This document shows, piece by piece, positions 58,502 to 64,000 of a stretch of DNA of 64,000 nt. Under the pieces are notes generated by a model that searched no databases, had not been told where the DNA came from, and saw only the letters and a list, made by a program, of their open reading frames with translations. Numbering within the stretch: position 1 is the first letter of the stretch; every line of letters begins with the position of its first letter. The stretch spans positions 74,692 through 138,691 of the forward strand of contig CAUAAZ010000002.1 in the NCBI GenBank assembly GCA_958427145.1, read 5' to 3'. This stretch comes from an uncultured Collinsella sp. GTDB lineage: Bacteria; Actinomycetota; Coriobacteriia; Coriobacteriales; Coriobacteriaceae. The position numbers were made by a program, and so were the translations under genes.

Positions 58502-59599
58502 ATGTCCTCGACCTTTGGCAACGTCTTGCGCGTAAGCATCTTCGGCCAATCGCACTCCCCCGCCATCGGCTGCTCGCTCGATGGCATCCCGGCGGGCATC
58601 GCCGTGGACCAGGAGAAGCTGCAGGCCTTCCTCGACCGTCGCGCCCCCGGTCGCGACGAGACCGCGACCAAGCGCCGCGAGGCCGACGCCGCGCATATCA
58701 TCGCCGGTGTGGTCGATGGACACACCACCGGCGCACCCATCGCAGCGATTATCGAGAACACCAACACGCGCTCCAAGGATTACTCCGAGCTGCGCCGCAA
58801 GCCCCGTCCCGGACATGCGGACTTCCCTGCGCGCGTGAAGTACCACAACATGCACGATGTCGCTGGTGGCGGGCATTTCTCCGGCCGCCTAACGGCCCCC
58901 TTATGCATCGCCGGCGGCATTGCGCTGCAGGCACTCGAGGCCCGCGGTATTCAGGTCATGGCGCACGTCGCGCAGATCGGCGGCATCTCCGACCTACCCA
59001 TGGACGACATGGTCTATCGCGAGACCGACCGCAAGGCGATCCTTACGAACGACCTGCCCTGCATTGACGCCGCCGCTGCCGGTCGCATGCGCGAGGAGAT
59101 TCTGGCCGCGCGCGATGAACTCGACAGCGTCGGCGGCATCGTCGAGTGCGGCATTTACGGGCTTCCCGCGGGCATCGGCGACCCCATGTTCGACGGCATC
59201 GAGAACCGCATCGCGCAAATCGCGTTTGGCATTCCCGCCGTAAAGGGCGTGGAGTTTGGCATGGGCTTTGCCGTGGCCGCCATGCGCGGCAGCGAGAACA
59301 ACGACCCGTATCGCATCGATGCAGAGTCGGGCGAGATCGAGGTTGAATCCAACAACGCCGGCGGCATCCTGGGCGGCATCTCCACCGGCGCGCCCGTCAT
59401 GTGGCGCATGGCCGTAAAGCCGACGCCCTCGATTGGCCGCGAGCAGCAGACCGTAGACATGGACGCCATGGAAAATGCCGAGCTCTCGGTCCACGGTCGT
59501 CACGATCCCTGCATCGTCCCCCGAGCCGTCCCCGTAGCCGAAGCAGCCGCGGCGCTCGCCATCTGGGACGCCCTCCTCGAGGACGCCGCCCAGCTCTAA
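58502..59599 (+). CDS. aroC: Chorismate synthase
   Basis: A 365-residue FMN-dependent enzyme making chorismate from EPSP. IFGQSHSPAIGCSLDGIPAG is signature 1, RSKDYSELRRKPRPGHADFP contains the flavin/phosphate site, and GGGHFSGRLTAP signature 2. The ATG at 58502 follows the aroA stop by 1 bp with GGAGGAATAGC upstream. It is the last gene before the palindrome that splits the cluster. Confidence 0.97.
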   Translation: MSSTFGNVLRVSIFGQSHSPAIGCSLDGIPAGIAVDQEKLQAFLDRRAPGRDETATKRREADAAHIIAGVVDGHTTGAPIAAIIENTNTRSKDYSELRRKPRPGHADFPARVKYHNMHDVAGGGHFSGRLTAPLCIAGGIALQALEARGIQVMAHVAQIGGISDLPMDDMVYRETDRKAILTNDLPCIDAAAAGRMREEILAARDELDSVGGIVECGIYGLPAGIGDPMFDGIENRIAQIAFGIPAVKGVEFGMGFAVAAMRGSENNDPYRIDAESGEIEVESNNAGGILGGISTGAPVMWRMAVKPTPSIGREQQTVDMDAMENAELSVHGRHDPCIVPRAVPVAEAAAALAIWDALLEDAAQL

Positions 59600-59607
59600 A
59601 AATCTCT

Positions 59608-59627
59608 GGGGGCCAACTCCGGCCCCC
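59608..59627 (+). repeat. Small GC hairpin after aroC
   Basis: GGGGGCC-AACTCC-GGCCCCC, 9 bp after the aroC stop, without a T-run. It may partly terminate or stabilise the aroF-aroC mRNA. Confidence 0.6.
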
Positions 59628-59638
59628 ACGCCCACCCA

Positions 59639-59714
59639 GTGATTTTTCTGGGACGGGGATTAAAAAATCATTGTGTACCTAATGATTTTTTAATCCCCGT
59701 CCCAGAAAAATCAC
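59639..59714. repeat. Perfect 34-bp palindrome (REP/MITE-like) between aroC and pheA
   Basis: Positions 59639-59672 and 59681-59714 are exact reverse complements, separated by the 8 nt GTGTACCT. The arms contain CTGGGACGGGGATTAAAAAA, with a GGGAC core recalling the REP element at the left end. Such a perfect long hairpin in an operon is not an ordinary terminator. It probably belongs to an interspersed repeat family. Confidence 0.92.
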
Positions 59715-59735
59715 CGACACGTGAAAGGGGTCCCT

Positions 59736-60881
59736 ATGGACCTTGCTGACATCCGCCAGGCCATCGATGGCATCGACACCACGCTCCTCAACAGCTTTGT
59801 CGAGCGTATGGACATTGCCACCGAGGTCGCCAAATCAAAGATCGAGATGGGCAAGGCCGTCTTCGACCCCGCCCGCGAGCGCTCCAAACTCAACAACCTC
59901 GCCAGTCGCGCGCCCGAGCGCTACGAGGCCCAAACCATCACCCTGTTCCGCCTCCTCATGAGCATGAGCAAGGCCGAGCAGCAGCGCTACATCAACGAGC
60001 TCAAGGGCATCACCGTCTCGCAAAAGGCCCACGCCACGGCTGCAGCCTCCGACACGCCCTTCCCTCAAACTGCCACCGTTGCCTGCCAGGGCGTGGAAGG
60101 TGCCTATAGCCAGATAGCCGCGTGCAAGCTCTTCGACGTGCCCGATATTGCGTTCTTTGAGACCTTTGAGGGCGTCATGCGAGCCGTGCGCGACGGGTTC
60201 TGCGAGTTTGGCGTGCTGCCCATCGAGAACTCAACTGCCGGATCGGTCAACGCCGTCTACGACCTGCTCGCCCAGTTCGATTTCCACATCGTGCGCTCGC
60301 TGCGACTCAAAATCGACCACAACTTGCTCGTCAAGCCCGGCACCAAGCTCGCCGACGTGTGCGAGGTCTACAGCCACGGCCAAGCCATTGCCCAGTGCGC
60401 CGGCTTTATCGAGAACCACGGCCTGCGCGCCACCAAGTACCCCAACACGGCCATGTCGGCTGAGATGGTCGCCAACTCCGAACGCACCGATGTTGCCGCC
60501 ATCGCATCGCGCAGCTGTGCCACGCTGTATGGCCTCGAGGTGTTGGAGCCCAATATCCAAGACTCGGACAACAACTACACGCGCTTTGTCGTCATCAGCC
60601 GAGAGCCGCGCGTCTACCCCGGCGCCAACCGCACCTCGCTCATGATTACCACGGCCAACGAGCCGGGCGCACTCTATCGCGTACTCGAGCGCTTCTACGC
60701 GCTCAATATCAACCTCATCAAGCTCGAGAGCCGCCCCATCCCCGGCCGCGACTTTGAATTTATGTTCTACTTTGATCTGGACTGCCCCTTTGGCAGCAAG
60801 GCCCTCGACGACCTGCTCGATTCTATCGACGACGTGTGCGAGAGCTTCACCTACTTTGGCAGCTACACGGAGGTGCTCTAG
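59736..60881 (+). CDS. pheA: Bifunctional chorismate mutase / prephenate dehydratase
   Basis: A 381-residue P-protein with three domains: AroQ-type chorismate mutase (about 1-90, DLADIRQAIDGIDTTLLNSF), prephenate dehydratase (about 112-288, with IENSTAGSV and catalytic Thr in NNYTRFVVI) and a C-terminal ACT domain (about 298-381, LIKLESRPIPGR) that binds phenylalanine for feedback. ATG 59736 has AAAGGGG 5 nt upstream; an in-frame ATG does not lie closer to the conserved start. It lies 22 bp after the palindrome. As chorismate mutase it also feeds TyrA. Confidence 0.97.
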   Translation: MDLADIRQAIDGIDTTLLNSFVERMDIATEVAKSKIEMGKAVFDPARERSKLNNLASRAPERYEAQTITLFRLLMSMSKAEQQRYINELKGITVSQKAHATAAASDTPFPQTATVACQGVEGAYSQIAACKLFDVPDIAFFETFEGVMRAVRDGFCEFGVLPIENSTAGSVNAVYDLLAQFDFHIVRSLRLKIDHNLLVKPGTKLADVCEVYSHGQAIAQCAGFIENHGLRATKYPNTAMSAEMVANSERTDVAAIASRSCATLYGLEVLEPNIQDSDNNYTRFVVISREPRVYPGANRTSLMITTANEPGALYRVLERFYALNINLIKLESRPIPGRDFEFMFYFDLDCPFGSKALDDLLDSIDDVCESFTYFGSYTEVL

Positions 60882-62132
60882 ATGACCGATACCGCCGCAA
60901 CCCGCCCCTACGGAGTGTTGGGCCGCGTGCTGGGCCACAGCTACACCCCGACCATCTACAAAGAGCTCGCGGGGGTTGAGTACGTGCGTTTTGAGCGCGA
61001 GCCTGAGGACCTCGCGGCCTTTATGACGGGCGACGAGTGGGAGGGCACCAACGTGACCATCCCCTACAAGCGCGCCGTCATGGAGTATCTGGACGAGCTG
61101 AGCCCGCTCGCCGAGCGCATGGGCAACGTCAATACCATCACGCGCCTGCCCGACGGCCGCCTGCGCGGCGATAATACTGACTACTTCGGTTTTCAGTGCC
61201 TTGTCGAGGAGCTGGGGGTTGAGGTTGCCGGCAAGAAGGCTCTCGTGCTCGGAGCCACTGGTGGCGCCGGCACCACGGCAAGTATGGTGCTGGGAGACCT
61301 GGGCGCCATCGTCGTGCCCGTGGGCCGCACGAGCGAGGTCAACTACGAAAACATCGCGCAGCAGTCCGACGCGGCGCTGCTCGTCAACTGCACGCCCGCC
61401 GGCATGTTCCCCCACTGCCCCGACGCTCCCTGCAAGCTCGAAGGACTCGATGCGCTCGAGGGCGTCATCGACATTGTCTACAACCCCGCTCGCACGGGAC
61501 TCATGCTCGAGGCCGAGCGTCGCGGCATCCCCCGCATCGGTGGTCTGCTCATGCTTGTGGCACAGGCGGCACAGGCCGTTGAGCGCTATACCGGCCAAGT
61601 CACCCCGCGCAAGCGCATCTTGAACGTAACGGAGCGTCTGTCCCGCCGCGAGCAAAACATTGCCCTGATCGGCATGCCGGGTTCGGGCAAGACCCGCGTG
61701 GGCGAGCAGATCGCCCTGCTCACGGGTCGCGAGCACATCGACCTCGATCGCGCCCTCGAGGAGCGCCTGGGCATGCCCTGCGCCGACTTTATCGTCAAGT
61801 GCGGCGAGGCGGCCTTCCGTGAGCAGGAGACGGCAGCGCTGGCCAACATCTCCAAGCGCAGCGGCTTGGTGCTCTCCACCGGCGGCGGCGTGGTTACGCG
61901 CGACGAGAACTACCCTCTGCTGCACCAAAACAGCCAGATCGTGATGCTCAACCGCAAGCTCGACGAGCTCGCCCACAAGGGCCGCCCCATCACCGCGCGC
62001 GACGGCATCGACAAGCTGGCCGAGCAGCGTATGCCGCGCTACCGCGCCTGGGCCGACTACATCATCGACTCACGCGACTGCGCCGCCAACACCGCCCATG
62101 CCCTCCTCGACACCCTCCCACCCGCTCTCTAA
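60882..62132 (+). CDS. AroE-AroK fusion: shikimate dehydrogenase + shikimate kinase
   Basis: A 416-residue fusion. Residues 1-245 are shikimate dehydrogenase: LGHSYTP, NVTIPYKRAVMEYLDELSPL with the catalytic Lys, GDNTDYFG and GATGGAG (NADP loop). Residues 260-416 are shikimate kinase: Walker A GMPGSGKTRVG, DLDRALEERLGM with the shikimate-binding Asp, GEAAFREQE, STGGGVV and a lid with RPITARDG. It performs two non-adjacent chemical reactions that are consecutive in the pathway (dehydroshikimate to shikimate to shikimate 3-phosphate). It begins directly after the pheA stop. Confidence 0.95.
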   Translation: MTDTAATRPYGVLGRVLGHSYTPTIYKELAGVEYVRFEREPEDLAAFMTGDEWEGTNVTIPYKRAVMEYLDELSPLAERMGNVNTITRLPDGRLRGDNTDYFGFQCLVEELGVEVAGKKALVLGATGGAGTTASMVLGDLGAIVVPVGRTSEVNYENIAQQSDAALLVNCTPAGMFPHCPDAPCKLEGLDALEGVIDIVYNPARTGLMLEAERRGIPRIGGLLMLVAQAAQAVERYTGQVTPRKRILNVTERLSRREQNIALIGMPGSGKTRVGEQIALLTGREHIDLDRALEERLGMPCADFIVKCGEAAFREQETAALANISKRSGLVLSTGGGVVTRDENYPLLHQNSQIVMLNRKLDELAHKGRPITARDGIDKLAEQRMPRYRAWADYIIDSRDCAANTAHALLDTLPPAL

Positions 62133-62136
62133 CCAA

Positions 62137-62189
62137 AACCACCACAAAGGGGACAGGCTCCTTTGCGGTGGTTTTTCAACCGCAAAGGA
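62137..62189 (+). promoter_or_regulatory. Two alternative hairpins ahead of aroQ
   Basis: Hairpin A pairs AACCACC-ACAAAGG (62137-62150) with CCTTTGC-GGTGGTT (62160-62173) around GGACAGGCT and ends in TTTTT, like a terminator. Hairpin B pairs TCCTTTGCGG (62159-62168) with CCGCAAAGGA (62180-62189), covering the aroQ ribosome-binding site AAAGGA. The two share the same central arm and cannot form together. The GGGGACAG segment resembles the REP core. Confidence 0.6.
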
Positions 62190-62196
62190 AGCAACC

Positions 62197-62634
62197 ATGA
62201 AAGCACTCGTCATTAACGGCCCCAACCTCAACATGCTCGGCATTCGCGAGCCAGGCATCTACGGCAGCGACAACTACGACCGCTTAGTGCAGATCTGCCA
62301 GGAGGCAGGCGCCGCACAGGGCTTCGACGAGGTCGAGGTCTTCCAGTCTAACCACGAGGGCAGCATCGTCGACAAGATCCAGGAGGCCTACGGCAAGGTC
62401 GACGGCATCGTCATCAATCCGGCGGCCTACACGCACACGAGCGTGGCGATCCTCGACGCACTCAAGGCCGTCGCCATCCCTACCGTCGAGGTCCACATCA
62501 GCGCCGTCGAGACCCGCGAGGACTTCCGCCAGGTGAGCTATGCACGCCTAGCCTGCTTCGCCACCATCACCGGCGAGGGCCTGAAGGGCTACGCACACGC
62601 GCTAGAGCTGTTGAAAGAGCATCTGCTACACTAA
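62197..62634 (+). CDS. aroQ: 3-dehydroquinate dehydratase, type II
   Basis: A 145-residue dodecameric-type dehydroquinase (third shikimate step). LVINGPNLNMLGIREPGIYG contains the conserved Asn, Arg and Tyr of the active site; SNHEGSIVDKI, NPAAYTHTSVAI and EVHISAVETREDF the remaining signatures. ATG 62197 has AAAGGA 7 nt upstream, within hairpin B. It completes the shikimate set of this cluster. Confidence 0.96.
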   Translation: MKALVINGPNLNMLGIREPGIYGSDNYDRLVQICQEAGAAQGFDEVEVFQSNHEGSIVDKIQEAYGKVDGIVINPAAYTHTSVAILDALKAVAIPTVEVHISAVETREDFRQVSYARLACFATITGEGLKGYAHALELLKEHLLH

Positions 62635-62639
62635 TCCCT

Positions 62640-62668
62640 GGGACAAAGACATCAGATATGTTTGTCCC
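62640..62668. repeat. Palindrome between aroQ and glf
   Basis: GGGACAAA (62640-62647) pairs with TTTGTCCC (62661-62668), with partial inner pairing. The GGGACA core again recalls the REP family. No T-run follows, so it is not a clear terminator. Confidence 0.7.
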
Positions 62669-62712
62669 TAAACTAAAGTAACTGTCCAATCGACATACAA
62701 AGGAGCATATCC

Positions 62713-63837
62713 ATGTCCCAGTACGATTACCTCGTCGTCGGTGCCGGCCTTTCGGGCGCCGTCTTCGCCAATGCCGCCAAGCGCGCCGGCAAGTCGGTCC
62801 TGGTCATCGACCGCCGCGACCACATCGCCGGCAACGTCTACACCGAGGACGTCGAGGGCATCCAAGTCCACCGCTACGGCGCGCACATCTTCCACACCTC
62901 CATGAAGGACGTCTGGGGCTACGTCAACCGCTTCGCCGAGTTCAACAACTACGTCAACTCGCCGGTAGCCAACTTCCACGGCAACATGTACAACATGCCC
63001 TTCAACATGAACACCTTCGCCAAGATGTGGCCGGGCGTCGTCACGCCGGCAGATGCCAAGGCCAAGATTGCCGAGCAGGTGGCCGCCGAGAACATCGGAG
63101 AGCCGACAAACCTCGAGGAACAGGCGCTGTCGCTCGTCGGCCGCGACATCTTCGAGACGCTCGTGAAGGGCTACACCGAGAAGCAGTGGGGCCGCGACTG
63201 CAAGGACCTGCCCGCGAGCATCATAAAGCGCCTCCCCTGCCGCTTCACCTACGATAACAACTACTTCAACGACCGCTACCAGGGCATCCCCATGGGCGGC
63301 TACACCAAGATGGTCGCCAACATGCTCGAGGGCGTCGAGGTGCGCTGCGGCGTGGAGTACAAGGAGCTGGCCGCCGCCGAGCCCGATATCGCCGCCAGGA
63401 CGATCTACTGCGGCCCCATCGACTCGTTCTACGACTTTAAGCTGGGCACACTCGAGTACCGCAGCCTGCGCTTTGAGACCGAGACGCTCGACGAGCAGGA
63501 CCACCAGGGCGTGGCCGTGGTCAACTACACCGAGCGCGAGATCCCCTACACGCGCATCATCGAGCACAAGCACTTTGAGTTCGGCACGCAGGAGAAAACC
63601 GTCATCACGCGCGAGTACCCCGCGGACTGGAAGCCCGGCGACGAGCCCTACTACCCCATCAATGACTCCAAGAACGAGGCCCTCTACAAGCAGTACGAGG
63701 AGCTGGCGGCGCAGGAGGGCGACGTGATCTTTGCCGGTCGCCTGGGCGGCTACAAGTACTTCGACATGGACAAGGCCATCGCCGCCGCCTTCGAGCTCGT
63801 CCGCAACGAGCTTGGTGTGGAGCCGACGGAGGCGTAG
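62713..63837 (+). CDS. glf: UDP-galactopyranose mutase
   Basis: A 374-residue FAD enzyme converting UDP-galactopyranose to UDP-galactofuranose for cell-surface glycans. YDYLVVGAGLSGAVFANAAK is the FAD motif; RYGAHIFHTS, GYTEKQWGRDCKDLPASIIK and RYQGIPMGGYTKM are family signatures. The C-terminal FAGRLGGYKYFDMDKAIAAA is complete. ATG 62713 has AAAGGAG upstream. Whether galactan genes follow lies beyond the window. Confidence 0.97.
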   Translation: MSQYDYLVVGAGLSGAVFANAAKRAGKSVLVIDRRDHIAGNVYTEDVEGIQVHRYGAHIFHTSMKDVWGYVNRFAEFNNYVNSPVANFHGNMYNMPFNMNTFAKMWPGVVTPADAKAKIAEQVAAENIGEPTNLEEQALSLVGRDIFETLVKGYTEKQWGRDCKDLPASIIKRLPCRFTYDNNYFNDRYQGIPMGGYTKMVANMLEGVEVRCGVEYKELAAAEPDIAARTIYCGPIDSFYDFKLGTLEYRSLRFETETLDEQDHQGVAVVNYTEREIPYTRIIEHKHFEFGTQEKTVITREYPADWKPGDEPYYPINDSKNEALYKQYEELAAQEGDVIFAGRLGGYKYFDMDKAIAAAFELVRNELGVEPTEA

Positions 63838-63901
63838 GGAGCTCAACGACTCGAGACCGACAACCAAATTCGCAAGAAGCAATAAGCCCGGTGCAGCGAT
63901 G

Positions 63902-64000
63902 TGAACTGCCTCCCATTTCTTGGACATGAGAAATGGGAGGCTTTCTTTATGCGCGTTGATTTGAGGGTGAAGCATGATGCCGAGGCCAGGAAGGCGGCCA
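63902..64000 (+). mobile_element. Probable left end of an IS3/IS150-type insertion sequence (cut by window end)
   Basis: TGAACTGCCTCCCATTTCTTGGACA resembles IS150-group ends (TG, a C-rich block, then TTGGACA), quoted here as TGAACTGCC at 63902 and TTGGACA at 63920-63926. CCTCCCATTTCT (63909-63920) pairs with AGAAATGGGAGG (63929-63940), which could also serve as a glf terminator since CTTTCTTT follows. An ORF begins at 63949. The rest, and the other end, are outside the window. The 63838-63901 stretch shows nothing else. Confidence 0.5.
63949..64000 (+). CDS. Start of a possible IS3-family orfA transposase (partial)
   Basis: ATG at 63949, 8 nt after GGGAGG, opens a frame with 17 visible residues (MRVDLRVKHDAEARKAA) that continues past the window. 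The basic, helical start fits an OrfA helix-turn-helix protein, but too little is present to prove it. The main support is the IS-like end just upstream. Confidence 0.4.
   Translation, partial: MRVDLRVKHDAEARKAA

Noticed and set aside
54116..58776. Long minus-strand frames opposite aroF-tyrA and aroA
   Set aside because: They lie opposite genes with full active-site signatures and show only shadow composition.

Overview
This 64 kb window looks like chromosomal core DNA from a GC-rich anaerobe of the Coriobacteriia (Actinomycetota), most likely Collinsella or a close relative. That is inference, drawn from the gene set (AdhE, pyruvate phosphate dikinase, MEP isoprenoid pathway, PyrR, TrmFO), from gene order that mixes Firmicutes-like and actinobacterial features, and from a REP-type repeat family with its own Y1 transposase. 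Almost all of the sequence is coding, and most genes between 5.8 and 53.8 kb lie on the minus strand.

Layout. 1-0.8 kb: the 5' end of pyrR (minus) with a structured leader, then rpmB. 0.87-2.0 kb: a REP-associated Y1 transposase flanked by inverted 33-bp repeats. 2.1-5.7 kb: adhE and a small APH-fold kinase. 5.8-32.5 kb (minus, listed in transcription order from high to low coordinate): rpsP-khpA-rimM-trmD-lepB-glyQ-glyS-ppsR, ppdK, rplS-rnhB, yraN-comM-dprA-trmFO-xerC, rpsB-tsf, pyrH-frr-uppS-cdsA-dxr-rseP-ispG-proS. This is the widely conserved rpsP-to-proS housekeeping order with a glycyl-tRNA synthetase/PPDK block inserted. 32.7-33.9 kb: dinB (plus). 34-38 kb: rplU-rpmA-obgE-nadD-yqeK-rsfS (minus). 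38-47.7 kb: mreB-mreC-mreD-mrdA-rodA, a DUF697-like protein and two paired radical-SAM-family genes. 47.8-53.7 kb: an unassigned TPR membrane protein, a cyclophilin, a zinc-ribbon membrane protein and a P-type ATPase. 53.8 kb: tRNA-Arg(CCG). 54.1-62.6 kb (plus): aroF-tyrA-aroB-aroA-aroC-pheA-aroEK-aroQ, covering all seven shikimate steps plus the committed branches to Phe and Tyr, with AroE and AroK fused. 62.7-63.8 kb: glf. 63.9 kb to the end: the probable left end of an IS3/IS150-type element.

How it works together. The minus-strand half is translation, tRNA and ribosome maturation, the MEP/undecaprenyl/CDP-DAG envelope supply chain and cell-shape machinery. AdhE and PPDK, with its regulator PpsR, belong to fermentative and C3-C4 metabolism. 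The plus-strand aro cluster is a self-contained chorismate-to-Phe/Tyr pathway with a probable attenuator ahead of aroF and large palindromes between its later genes.

Most unusual observations: the transposase/REP element and related palindromes scattered in the aro cluster (including a perfect 34-bp inverted repeat); a leaderless 24-codon ORF and terminator-like hairpin ahead of aroF; two mutually exclusive hairpins ahead of aroQ, one covering its ribosome-binding site; an apparent AUA start for xerC; a long winged-helix-like insertion in RseP; recurring extended -10 promoters; and frequent UUG starts. I see no CRISPR array, prophage or recognisable defence system.
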